Source: Ambrosia x helenae (taxonomy: Eukaryota > Streptophyta > Magnoliopsida > Asterales > Asteraceae). From it: DNA of 64,000 nt. Both the position numbers and the translations under genes were made by a program. Position 1 is the stretch's first letter; each line of letters begins with the position of its first letter. Shown one piece after another: positions 35,050 through 46,199 of this stretch. The notes under the pieces are model-generated. The model ran no database searches. It was not told the origin of the DNA and saw only the letters and a program-made list of their open reading frames with translations. The stretch covers positions 42,788,238-42,852,237 of the forward strand of contig CM061226.1 of NCBI GenBank assembly GCA_030844895.1. Direction: 5' to 3'.

Positions 35050-35129
35050 TTTTTTGCCTTAGAGAAATGTGTGGTCCAGAATGGTTCTCTAGTTCTCAAT
35101 TTGGGAAAAGGTTCTCATTTGAACCAAAT

Positions 35130-35132
<3 letters not shown>
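34581..35132. mobile_element. Foldback MITE flanked by (TA)n, in the DRIP leader intron
   Basis: Both ends carry an inverted repeat of roughly 80 bp. TTTGAGAACT, GAGAACCATTCTG and CCACACATTT on the left pair with AAATGTGTGG, CAGAATGGTTCTC and AGTTCTCAA on the right. Both sides abut TA runs (34557-34580 and 35133-35180), as in elements that target TA microsatellites. The centre has six copies of a near-palindromic TATACATATGTGTATAT word (34771-34930) between long T and A runs. No coding capacity. Confidence 0.75.
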
Positions 35133-35183
<51 letters not shown>

Positions 35184-35204
35184 GGTAGGTGTTTGATGTT
35201 GAAG

Positions 35205-35586
35205 ATGTCAAGTAATGATGTGATAAAAGTACGGAGAGATGATCTAATGGCATGCATGACATGCCCTATTTGCAACCACCTCCTCAAACATGCCACCACT
35301 ATCCCTCAATGTCTTCATACTTGTGAGTACTTGTTTTTATTTCTGTTTTATTTTTTTTAATCCATGAGATTGCTATTTACTCTCGGTCTCTTGATGATCC
35401 AGTCTGCAGGAAGTGTATCCGTAAAAAGAACTTGAATGCTGTCCGATATGCAACATCGACCTAGGATGTGTACCTTTGGAGAAATTGAGGTACTTTCTTT
35501 CTCTACGCACAATTATATGGCCAATCATATTTCAATGGATGATTAAGATCAGTCATCAGGGACATTTATGTCCCTATGTATTACAT

Positions 35587-35625
<39 letters not shown>

Positions 35626-35911
35626 ATGTAACAATGCATATCAGAAGGGGATACACACAATAGCATTCAATATTCAAACACACATAGTTGAGATGAAGTG
35701 GAATTTTGATATTAAAGTGGACAAAACTACTCTGTTCTGCTCTGTATATATATAGGTGACCCTAAAAGATTATTTATAATATGCCACATATACAAGTGTA
35801 TATTTTCATATAAGGAAGCATATTACTTTGAATAGAAATTTTGTGGAGTTAATAAAGATGGTTACCCTACACCATACATGAAACAAAATGGAAACATTTC
35901 ATCGATGAAAC

Positions 35912-35952
<41 letters not shown>

Positions 35953-38668
35953 GTTAAACAGGGCAGACCACAATTTGCAAGATGTGAGGGCCAAAATCTT
36001 CCCATACAAACGACGACGGGAGATACCTGAAATAGTGGCTCCAGTAACATTACCATCAAGGAGAAAAAAGAGATCACTCTCATCGCTTGTAGTCAACACT
36101 CCAAAAGTGTCTACACAAACTCCACTGAACGGAAAAAGGCCAAAGTTCACGTCAAGGAAGAAACCACGTGGGTCGAGTTTCTCTTATGAGAAACGGGCCA
36201 AGAAAGTGGAAGACTCCCAAGAGAATTCCAGTTCACATGAGAATTCAAATAGGATTAATCACAACTCTAAACAGGTATACTAGCAAGACAGTTATCGAAT
36301 CTTTATTTTATTAATGATTTAGGAGATTGTAATAATTTGAATACACTATGGAAAACTTTCGACCAGTTTGACATGTTTAGAGGCTTGTGTAAAGGTCAAA
36401 TGGCTTCGGATAAAACGGGTACTTTTAGTTCAATTACAGGTTTAGGCTGTCGCCGGTTTTGTGTCCGTTTTTTTTTTTTTTTTTTTTTTGAATTTTTGAA
36501 TTTTTAGATATCTGTTGTCTTTAGATGAGTACAAATACTAATTAAAGCTTTTAAATTTTTTTATTAACACAGTCATGAGGTTTTCAACTGTAGTATTTTG
36601 ATTTTTGCTTTGGGGAAATTTAGGCCCGTTTGAGACCTGTATCGGTCTCATTTTTAGTAAACGGGTTGAAATTACCGCTTTTAATTATGACAAAGTCGCC
36701 ATCTTATTGTACTTAGACATCATTTTGTTTACTTTTTTGAAGCAGGATTCTTCTTTTGCTGACTGTTCTCAACCTGACAAAGAGAAAGAAGACGGCCAAC
36801 CATGGGACGGAAAACTTGACTGGAAACCTTTGAATGATCTTGTGGAAGCAGCAAGCAGGAGTAAATCTTCAAAACTTACTTCCAAGATATCCATTCCCAA
36901 ATCAGAACCAAAAAATGTGCCCAAATCTAAAGGGAAAGACCCGTTACAAAGATCGAAAGTTAAAGATGATCACCGTGAGGCTCAGGCTGCTACTGAATCA
37001 GTTAAAACGCAAAAGTTGAGAACCCGTAAAAAGAAAGATGGCGGGTTAAGGGATTCGAGTGTTACTACCACCCAAGCTGTGGCAGATGCTGGTGGCTGGG
37101 AGAAAAAAACATACCCTATTTGGTTCCAGTTGGTACCATTCGAAGAACAGTAAGGCCTCCATTTCAGCTTTTTAACGGTTTGAGGTGGCGGTTTTTACCC
37201 ATTTATAGGACGAACAAATTTGGCTCATGGTTTATCTCTAATAGAAAAACTGGTACATTTTAAATAATTTACAGAAAATGAAACGGGTCAAAGTGTATTT
37301 TTAATGCATAAAACCTCGTAATCGTTTATTTAAAAAAAATTTGGATTATAATCGAGTGTCATACTTTACACGCTTACTATGTATAAAAGAAATTTGGGAA
37401 AAAAGTGTTTTGGGTTAACCAGTATCAAAAGTGTACCCCTTTGACCCAAAGTCTTTTTGACCCGCTGCAACCTGCGAACCAGCCCATTTTGCCACTCATT
37501 TTTTTGCAACTTCACATTGTTGTTGACTTTCTTTCGATGATTTTCAGGGAAGGAGAACCCCTTCGCCAGATCGAAGGACGCTATGTTAAATTAAAGTGAG
37601 TTCCCTTTGGCCTCTAATGTGTATGTGATGCAAGTAAATCATTCAGTTGTATTCAAATGCCTCATACCCTTATTTTATTAACCTTCTTGCCATTTTTATT
37701 ATTATATTGACATAAAACTTTAGATATTTGTTCTTACTGTGTGATTTGATATGGGTTACAGTGATGGAAATGTACCTATTTCAATTATTCAAAAGCTGGT
37801 GATGAACAAATTGGAACTTCCAAGTGAACATGAGGTAAGCCGGTATTTCTAGTTTTGTGGGCCTATTTACAAAGATGTATATACTCCGTCCCACCAACGG
37901 TCAGTTTACACAAGGTTTCGGAATTTTCATACTGTGCCCAACGGTTTGTTTTATGGCTTATGTTTGAAACCGGTTGGAACAAACTGAACCGGATCATAGA
38001 GTTTTGGACTGTGTAGCTTTTTTTTTTTACTTGGGATTTTTATTATTTTAAATTAAACTACACACATGATTGAGTTTGCCTAACTATACAATAAAGGAGT
38101 TGGCCTTTTAACTCAATTGTTGGGACATTATCTCTTTTTCATTTTTATTGTATTTTGTGCTTTTATCATAAAGGTCCAAGAAGCCCAAACCATAAAACCA
38201 AATCGAAGCCAAATTGATAGTAACGGTTTTGTTTGGTTTGGCTTTAATTTTCTGACCAGTTTACGATGGTCAAAACTCAAAAGTTGATGCTCATGTCTTG
38301 ACCTAACAATCGTGAAAACTGGACCACGAACACTCCTATAGGAAGAGTATTGGTGGTGTTCTGTGAGTTTTCCTTATAAGGTTTTCCGAGTTACCAAAAA
38401 AAATTAAAAATATGTGATTTTGCGTCCCGTCTACTTTATATGAACAAACGTGAAAATGGTACCCACATAATGAAGGAAATTTATATAAATAATGATTTTG
38501 TGATCAACCATAAGTGAAGCGGCTCAAATGTTTTTACGTGTGTAGGTTGAGCTCAGATGCATGGGTCGCCCGGTGGTCCCGTCGCTGCAGCTATGTAATC
38601 TAATGGAGCAATGGCTAGAAGCTCACCCAGACACAATAAGAGCACAAATTGGGTCATCTGCACATTAA
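35205..38668 (+). pseudogene. DRIP: DRIP-type RING E3 ubiquitin ligase, seven coding exons, probably disabled
   Basis: Predicted exons: 35205-35322, 35403-35489, 35962-36274, 36746-37149, 37548-37595, 37762-37834, 38546-38668. All introns have GT-AG ends and the phases agree except in exon 2. Exon 1 opens with VRRDDLMACMTCPICNHLLK and the first half of a C3HC4 RING; exon 2 gives FCRKCIRKK and, in a shifted frame, CCPICNIDLGCVPLEKL. Exon 3 has ADHNLQDVRAKIFPYKRRR and RSLSSLVVNTPKVSTQT; exons 5-7 hold the ubiquitin-like C-terminal region (NDGNVPISIIQKL, CMGRPVVPSLQLCNLMEQWL). Arabidopsis DRIP1/2 ubiquitinate the drought factor DREB2A in the nucleus. Exon 2 is 87 nt, leaving 83 coding bases between split codons (not divisible by 3), so the frame ends at TAG 35461 region. 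An early TAA at 38666 precedes a still readable FVMKISYAKK tail to 38767. Sequencing error remains possible. Confidence 0.85.
35490..35961 (+). other. DRIP intron 2 with (AC)n(AT)n and a 37-base T run
   Basis: Contains an (AC)n(AT)n microsatellite at about 35587-35625 and an uninterrupted T run (35914-35950) ten bases before the acceptor ACAG at 35961. The long T run serves as an extreme polypyrimidine tract. The minus-strand ORFs here are microsatellite shadows. Confidence 0.6.
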
Positions 38669-38963
38669 TTTGTAATGAAAATATCATATGCAAAGAAGGC
38701 TCCGGCTCCAACTATGGTCCCGGGCCCCACAAACGCGATAGTATGTGAACCGAAACAGGCTATGTGAATATGGTTTTGTTGCTTGTATTTCATCAGATTA
38801 GTTGGTTATAAGTTTGAATATTGGATGAGATTATAAAGAAATCAAGGTTTTTTTTTTTTTTTTTTTCTTCTTCAGAAGAAGAAGCCAATCATGTTTTTAA
38901 ATATGTCCGTATTTTCTTTCAGTTTGGGGTGGAGATTGAAATTGAACACACAAACTGATTAAA
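38669..38963 (+). other. DRIP 3' flank
   Basis: Reading past the TAA gives about 33 further family-like codons to TGA 38765-38767, then probable 3' UTR. A T-run precedes CTTCTTCTTCAGAAGAAGAAG, a short perfect palindrome near 38866-38884. No separate gene. Confidence 0.5.
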
Positions 38964-40380
38964 CTAGTGGTTATAACATTCGCGCGTTACGCGAGTGCGC
39001 AAATGGGCTCATGGACAACCTAAACAAACCAAACCTAAACTTTTTATAAATTACTCCCAAATCACACATCTAAAGTATCATAACTAAATTATGGATACAA
39101 TCTTTGCATTCTTCCTCTTATCGGTGTCTATAACAAACGATTATGGCAGACACTACCGCTGATAAACCGCAGATCACCTGAAAACAAAGTGAAATATCAC
39201 TAACTGAAACAGAGTAAACCGACATATAGACTGGTGTAACACCCAACGTAATATAGAAAACTCCCAACATAAACAATAGTGGAGGTGTAAGCTGCGCAGT
39301 CTACACTATCAATCCAATTCCATAAGTTTTGATTTGTACAAAGTTGGTTCCAATTCATACACATTTGTTGGTTCCATATATTCATTCATACACATTTTTA
39401 TATGACATTAGCAACTCCCTCATGCTCACTTCAATTTGTAAAACATGTTCCTTTAACCTATGATTCACTATTTACATCATATAGATAAAATTAAATATCT
39501 ACATTAAATAATTGTAGCATGATACGGGTGATATATCCACATATTGCAACCATCTACAAGTTGATAATATATTGAAAAGCCTATGACCCAGATTTGGTAT
39601 AGGTGGCCTCCCTCTATTTCCCAAACCACCATTCATCAAAAAAAGTGCAACTAAACTAAACATGAGGGAAGAAGAGAAGCCTGAAGTTTTTGAAGCTGTC
39701 TTGAAGGAGACTGTAGATTTGGTAATAATAATAATAATAACAAGAACAATAACAATAATAATATTAATGTTTTGGTGTTCTTTCAGTTGTGCACAAACAG
39801 CATAACATCCCGCGAAACAAATATTAGAAGCCAATTAAGAGTAACTACAACACAAATATACTATACCGGTGAGTCCGACTACAAGTCTGGTTCCTCGTCG
39901 GAATCAATCGATTGCCATCGCCGTCCCTGGTTTAGGTCACTGTTTAAGAACGGAGTGGACCAGTGCTAAGAAGGTGAAGTTGTTGCCGTATAATAGGTCG
40001 GTGGTGGTTATGGCGTATGCGAAGTCGTGGTATCTTGTGATGGAGAGCGGATAGGGCGTTGAGGAGGGGTGGGGGGATTTCAGGGTTTGAAAAGGGCTGA
40101 TAAGAGGAAGATAAGCTCGCAGGGAAGAAAAAAGAGGATCAGAGAGGACTGATGAGAGTTGTATAAGAGGGGAAAAAGAGAAGAAAAAAGGTAGTGGGTA
40201 AGAGTCGAATCCAAGATAATAGAATGACCAAAACCCACAAGTGCCAAATCTTATGCAAAAGAAAGCAACAACAACAATATATAAACACATAAAACGCAGG
40301 TAAAAGAAAAGACACAATACATTGTTCAAATCACCCTGCTATAAATATATTGTAATTGTAATGACAAGTATTGAGTAACC
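38964..40380 (-). mobile_element. Non-autonomous Helitron, 3' end on the minus strand
   Basis: On the minus strand the terminus shows hairpin TCGCG-TAACG-CGCGA (38994-38980), then 12 bases and CTAG followed by T at 38964-38967. This matches the Helitron 3' signature. The body to the right is undefined; 40380 is only where another element begins. A GC-richer patch at 39869-40054 has a plus-strand ORF (RRNQSIAIAVPGLGHCLRTE...) overlapped by a minus-strand ORF. It might be a captured gene fragment, but I do not recognise it. No helicase was found. Confidence 0.65.
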
Positions 40381-40751
40381 ATTTTATTTTATTATTATTA
40401 GACTAAATTACAAGTTTTGTCATTTATGTTTATAACTAATTACGAAGTATGTCCTTTACGTTTAAAATTGATTGATTATGTACTTTATGTTTTAAAATCT
40501 TGCACGTTACGTCCTTTGACACTAACCTAGTTAGATTTTATCAATTATACAAGGGTAGATTCGTCTTTATTACTATTCTAGGGCTATTTATGTAATTAAT
40601 TTAAAGTTTTGGATCAAAAGTAAATATTAAAAATTAATATAATCCCTTTCTCTCCCTCTCTCCACCACTAAAGAACCTTCATAACATAAGCACTTCCAGG
40701 TGATAAATCTACCCACATTGTTCAAATCTCCAACTAATTAATCTAAGAACC

Positions 40752-41286
40752 TGATGACGTAGGACCTTGTCCGGACGGATGCACCCTTGCTGGTCGGAAA
40801 ATTAGAACATTTTAAATATATGAAAAAGGCCTTGGAACGGACTAGTTATTGATCGGACGATGGCTTACGTTCGGAAGGATGAAAGGAAAGAATAAACAAA
40901 AAAATAATGAATAAAACAGATGGACAAAGATTAAGACATAAGGACTAAAAAGAGGCGGCTTCAGTCCAACAGATATAGCCGAAATGACAGATACCGGTAC
41001 GAAAGAACCTATGGGCAATAATGGAAGGCGGCTATGATCCAATAGGCATAACTGGAACGTAATAAAATAATATAGAAGCCATAGCCAAATCGGCTGGAAC
41101 AGTAACAAAGTCACTATTCCAGCCGCCCTCATGATGGCATGCAATTAATGCAGGAGCATTCAAAGCCACTATAAATACTGGCCTTAGTCGGTTGGTGGAC
41201 GACACAACTACCAGCATTAACTTCCTTCGGAACTTACTCCCCCTCTGAAGGAAATCCTTAATCCTAGCACTTTCTATACCTCAACA
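40752..41286 (+). repeat. 5' LTR of the Tat element (535 bp)
   Basis: TGATGACGTAGG to CTCAACA, directly after the TSD and before the PBS. A TATAAATA box lies near 41171. The ORFs inside are repeated in the 3' LTR. Confidence 0.92.
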
Positions 41287-41289
41287 AAT

Positions 41290-41306
41290 TGGTGCCCACC
41301 ATGGGG
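41290..41306 (+). other. Primer binding site of the Tat element
   Basis: TGGTGCCCACCATGGGG lies three bases after the LTR end. It resembles the TGGCGCCCACCGTGGGG sites of Tat/Retand elements and differs from the iMet site used by the chromoviruses here. The priming tRNA was not determined. Confidence 0.7.
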
Positions 41307-41355
41307 CCGTAGCAAGTCCCACACGAAAGAAACCTTTCTGTCCACAATACGACCC

Positions 41356-42715
41356 ATGTTAGAAGAAACACCACTTCTTTCTACTAACTCACAGGATACT
41401 CATCCTGTAGTATTCCCTGAGCTGGTATGCTCCAACTTCTTACAACTTCGCCAAATGATGAATGATTACGTTCAAGAGGAAAGAGCCAAAGGATTAGCCC
41501 TAGGACTGTCTTTTGATGATGAAGACACTCCTAATAATGATCAACCCGTAGTCACCACCATCAAAGGAACACCTGTCACATCTATCACCCCCGCCTCTTG
41601 GTTGCCACAAATGATACAACAGAACGCTCGAGGAATATATAGCAATGCCACATTGCCCCCACATACATCCACAACACCCGCAGTCGTTGTACATATCAAA
41701 CCAATCCTAGAAGAAGACTTAAGTGTACCGTACAAGCCGTCTGAAAGTTCTAAATTCACACCTAGAATCACCAGTTTCACAACTTCAATCAAGATCAAAA
41801 TGCCATCAAATATGAGGGTATACGAAAGGGACGTCCGATCTGGAGGATCACATTATGTTGTTCGAAAGTGATGCTGAGATGGACGGATGGGCCATGCCAA
41901 CCTGGTGTCAAATGTTCCTGCAAACCTTGGTAGGAGTGGCACGTATATGGTTTCATGGCCTCCCGCCCGGTAGTATCAATGATTTGAAGGAACTGAAAGT
42001 CAAGTTCTTATAACACTTTCGGCACCAAAGAAGACACATGAAAGGCCCCGTGGAATTGCACAACATCAAACAGAGAGACGGAGAGAACCTCAAGGAATTT
42101 ATAGAACGATATAAAGAAGAATCACTTCATGTCAGGGGAGCGGATGAGAAGATGAGGATCTCTGGATTCCTGTATGGACTAAAAACCAAACAATTAGTGG
42201 AAGACTTGAATGCAAGAATTCCAGGATCCATGGAAGAAGCAATTCAAAGGACGGAAGCTTTAATTCGGGGAAAGGAGGCCGCTCAAGCTATGGAATAAAA
42301 AAGGCCCCATGACCCTGATCGGCGAAACCATAGCCGACAGTTTGACCGAACCAAAAAAAAACTATTGGGTTTCAAAGAAGGGATTTTGGCAACAGAAGTC
42401 ACGGCAAGGAAAGAAAAGAAGGGGGCGACAGATCTAAGTCTTACGAAAGTGTTCATCGAACTAACTAAAACCCAAAAGAAATGTTGGCAACTGAGGCCAA
42501 TCGGGTGGATTTTAAGCCTCCTGCACCCTTGCGGAAAACAGCAAAACTCAACCAAGTATTGCGAGTATCACGAAGATAAGGGCCACGATACCAATGAATG
42601 CTTCTAGCTGAGAAAGCAAATTGAAGAGGTTGTACGAACCGGACAACTAGCCCACTTAGTGAAAGATATCAAGGGGAGAAGGAGGAATAATGAAGGAAAA
42701 CAGAAAGAAGCCTAA
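41356..42715 (+). pseudogene. Tat element gag, broken
   Basis: ATG 41356 starts an N-terminal region to about 41830, where a frameshift occurs (the first frame ends at 41871). The capsid follows (LFESDAEMDGWAMPTWCQMF, PVELHNIKQRDGENLKEFIE), with a TAA near 42011 and a TAG at 42296. A single zinc-knuckle-like motif CEYHEDKGHDTNECF precedes a TAG where Gln is expected. Gag would form the particle. At least one frameshift and four stops disable it. Confidence 0.8.
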
Positions 42716-43297
42716 GTGTTGATGATCCGACCCACCGTCGCGTTAAAAAGGCCAAAGATGATGATAGAAGACAAAGGGATTACCTGGCATTGGAGTGAAG
42801 TACCTATCACTTTTCCACCCCTTAAAATTGAAGATTCAAGGGAAGACTCTATAGTTATCCAAATGTCTGTGGGAGATATATTGATTCATCAGGTGTATTT
42901 GGACGGAGGGAGTGCTTTGGACATCATGTACGAACACTGCTTTAAGAGATTGCCTTTATCCATCCAAGATGGAATTGTTCCCGTAACATAGCCTCTGGTT
43001 GTTTTTTTTAGGGAATGAATGTACCCTCGAGGTCAGATCCAGCTCTTCGTAGAGTTTAACGATGGACACTAGAGAATGGTTGAGTCCCTGAACTTCATAG
43101 TTATATTTGCGCCATCCCCTCATAATGTGCTGGTCGGAAGACTGGGCATACGGGTCTTCGGGATGATGGTATTAACTAATCATGGACTGGTTAAGTTCCC
43201 GGCCCTCTAGGGAATTGCTACCCTCGAAACATTGGTGAAAACGACCGAGATCGGATACACTGATTATGAAGAGTATGCACCGAAAAAGTAGCACATC
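42716..43297 (+). pseudogene. Tat element protease region
   Basis: The frame after a TAA at 42713 encodes KMMIEDKGITWHWSEVPITF and then the protease core VYLDGGSALDIMYEHCFKRL. The motif DGGS resembles the catalytic site of Tat proteases. A stop near 42989 ends it. Down to 43297 only frameshifted remnants (VLVGRLGIRVFGMMVL-like) remain before the duplicated block. Confidence 0.7.
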
Positions 43298-46190
43298 CAT
43301 TAGGAATATCCCGAATAGGTCGTGACCATCGGAAGAAACCTATCTCCAGAATGCAAGCGACACTTGCACAAATTCTTTCGTAAGAATTTAGACGTTTCCG
43401 CATGGACTCCACAAGATATGACCGGGATCCCGCTGCATATTGTGGAGCATCATCTGAACGTGAACCTTTTCATTTTCCGGTAGTACAAAAGAGAAGGTTC
43501 TTGGCACCCGACGGCAACATTGCAATGATGATGAGGTCAAAGCTTTGGAAGAAGCTGGAATCATGAGGGAAGTGCAATATTCAAGTTGGGTGGCTAATCC
43601 AGTAATGGTGGAAAATGCAAATGGATCTTGGAGAATGTGTGTGGATTATCGAGATCTCAATAAGGCTTGCCCAAGGATCCATATCCGCTACTAGAGACTG
43701 ATGAGAAGGTGGATTCGGTGGCTAGTTTCCGCCTAAAATGCTTCCTTGATGCATATAAGGGGTACCATCAAATCCAGATGGCTCGGCAAGTTGAAGAGAA
43801 AACAGCCTTCCATACTAGCCAAGGGTTATTCTGTTACCGTAAAATACCCTTTGGCCAAAAAAAATGCAGGGGCTACCTATTAGAGACTGATCGACAAAGT
43901 GTTCAAAGATCAGATCGGAAGGAATATGGAGGCTTATGTGGATGATTTGTTCATCAAGAGCCAAGATGAAACATCACTTTACAGGACATAACAGAAACAT
44001 GCGACAATCTCAGAAGGGTAAACATGAAGTTGAACCCATCCAAGTGTTTCTTCGGAATGGAAGAAGGTCGATTTTTGGGGCATGTGGTGGCAAAAAGGGA
44101 AATTCGTGCAAATTCTGACAAAGTGGTTGCCATACAAAAAATGAGGTCACCCCGGACGTTGCAAGAAGTACAGAGCCTAAACGGACGATCGGGGGCACTC
44201 AATCGATTTATCTCCAAACTTGCTGAGCGGTCTTTACCATTCTTTAAGACCCTTAAGAATTGTATTCAAAAGTCCGACTTCCGATGGACGGACGAAGCAG
44301 AAGAAGCCTTTCAGAAAATAAAATAGCACATAACGAAAATCCCCTCATTGACCGTACCTAAAGAACAGGAAACACTCTTTATATACTTGGCAATCAGAAA
44401 GGAAGCTATTAGCAGCGTTTTATGTGCAAATCGACCAAAAGGTTTCGCACCAATCTTCTTTGTAAGCTGATGCTTGTTGGATGCCGAGACCCGGTATTCG
44501 ATGATTGAGAAGTTGGCTTTGGCTTTGATTCATACGGCCCGGAGGCTCAGAATTATATTTTCAAGCACACCCAATAGTGGTCCTTACCAATTCATCCTTA
44601 AGGGAAATAATGACGCGACCGGAAACGACCGGACGCTTAACTAAATGGGTCATTGATTTGGGAACCTTTGGGATTGAATACAAGCCTCGAGTTGCAATCA
44701 AAGGGCAAGTGTTGGCAGATTTTTTGATGGAAAATAGTAATCATGAAGAAGATCCGATGATAATAGACTCACCCAAGGACCACGAAGGTGAAGGATCGGG
44801 GACGTATGATGGCAGGGCCTTGTATATGGATGGGGCTTCCAGACGGGAAGGGTCCGGAACAGGTCTTATCTTAGTTGACCCTACAGGTGTGGAGTCTACA
44901 TATGCTCTACATTTAAACTTTGAATGCACCAACAATGTGGCCGAATACGAGGCTTTAATTGCTGGACTACAGATTGTGCAGCAGATGGGCATAAAAGAAC
45001 TCAAAGCTTTCGTCGATTCCCAGCTGGTGGTCAACCAAGTTAATGATGACTTCGAAGCCAGATTTCCGGTCTTGAAGCAATACATGCGACTTGTGAAAGG
45101 GTTGAAAGCAGGGTTTGACTGGTGTGAGATAACAAAAATACCAAGAGGAAAGAATAAGGGTGTCGATGCCTTGAGTAAGATGGCTTCCTTGGCCTTTGCA
45201 CATCTTACCATGAAGGTGATGGTCGAAGTAGTAAATGAACCCTCTGTTGCAAGTCTGCCGATGGGAGAAGTGTTGATTGTCACGAAAGAAGGAGATTGGA
45301 GGAAACCCTTCATAGATATTCTTGAAGGAAGGAATCCAGAAGGGATTGAAGACTTCAAACAATCACAAGAGAGTAGCCGGATATACGAGCTGGATGGAAG
45401 AAACCTGGTTAAAAAGGGTATCTCTGTCGTCACAGCAGTGTATAAGCCAAGAAGAAGGGATTAAAATAATGAAAGAAATTCATCAAGGTATCTGTGGAGC
45501 ATACGCCAGTGCAAGGGCCTTGGTTACCTGAGCAATTCAACTTGGATATTATTGGCCCGCCATGCGGATGGACGCGTCTGATGTAGCTACCATGTGTAAC
45601 GCATGTCAAATACATGCTCCGGTGCCTCGTTTGCCCAAACACGACTTGGTGCCCATCTCTTCCCCGTGGCCTTTCTATCAGTGGGGAATAGATATATTAG
45701 GACCTTTTTCGAAAACAAAAGGTGGAATTCAATATCTCCTGGTGGCAGTGGACTACTTCTCAAAATGGGTGGAAGTGAAGCCTATGGCTTCCATAACAGG
45801 GCACCAGTTTATAAGCTTTGTATGGGAACAGATAGTTTGCAGGTTTGGCTTACCAGGAAAGTTTATCATGGACAATGGAGCTCAGTTTGCAGAAAACCCT
45901 TTTCGGAAGTGATGTGAAAATATTGGTATCAAACAAGTGTTCGCATCGTTGGCCCACCCGCAGGCTAATGGTCAAGTGGAGAGAATGAACCAAAGCATTC
46001 TTTCCGGAATCAAGTCACGACTCGAAAAACATGGAAATGGGTGGTTGACTGAACTTCCTAGTGTAATATGGGCCCACCAAACCACCGAGAAAAGAAGCAC
46101 TATAAGGACCCTATTCAGTTTGTTGTATGGATCCGAAGCAGTATTACCCGCGAAAGTTTACATACCAACAAAAGAATCATCATCACAAGT
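43298..46190 (+). pseudogene. Tat RT-RNase H-integrase, copy 1 of a tandem duplication
   Basis: RT shows GSWRMCVDYRDLNKACP, then after a frameshift FRLKCFLDAYKGYHQIQMA, and AYVDD in a further frame. The second (archaeal-type) RNase H is largely open at 44577-45464 with YMDGASRREGSG, NNVAEYEALIAGLQIV and AFVDSQLVVNQV. Integrase has CNACQIHAP (zinc region), WGIDILGPF and IMDNGAQFAEN, then a TGA where Trp is expected, then HPQANGQVERMN. Stops at 44323 (TAG), in FVS-CLLDAET (TGA) and before AIQLGYYWP (TGA) recur in copy 2. The block ends at CATCACAAGT (46190). Confidence 0.88.
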
Positions 46191-46199
46191 TTACATACC

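Larger units (their letters stand above)
33439..35204 (+). promoter_or_regulatory. Promoter, 5' UTR exon and leader intron of the DRIP-like gene
   Basis: A TATATAAAC box (33439-33447) is followed by a CT-rich stretch (CTTTCTCTCTCT near 33495) typical of plant core promoters. A likely untranslated exon runs to 33649 (AGATCGAAG|GTACGC donor). The leader intron then spans to shortly before the ATG at 35205; AG at 35187-35188 is a possible acceptor. Another AG at 33816 could define a second leader exon. The intron hosts a repeat region and a MITE. Exon borders here are predicted from consensus only. Confidence 0.5.

Noticed and set aside
34613..35360. ORFs made of poly-Lys, poly-Phe and Tyr-Ile runs
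   Set aside because: They come from the homopolymers and (TA)n tracts of the MITE and cross its borders. Only the DRIP exon 1 part (35205-35322) is real.
44741..45433. 230-residue minus-strand ORF opposite the Tat RNase H
   Set aside because: It is the antisense shadow of a conserved RNase H frame and recurs in the duplicated copy for the same reason.
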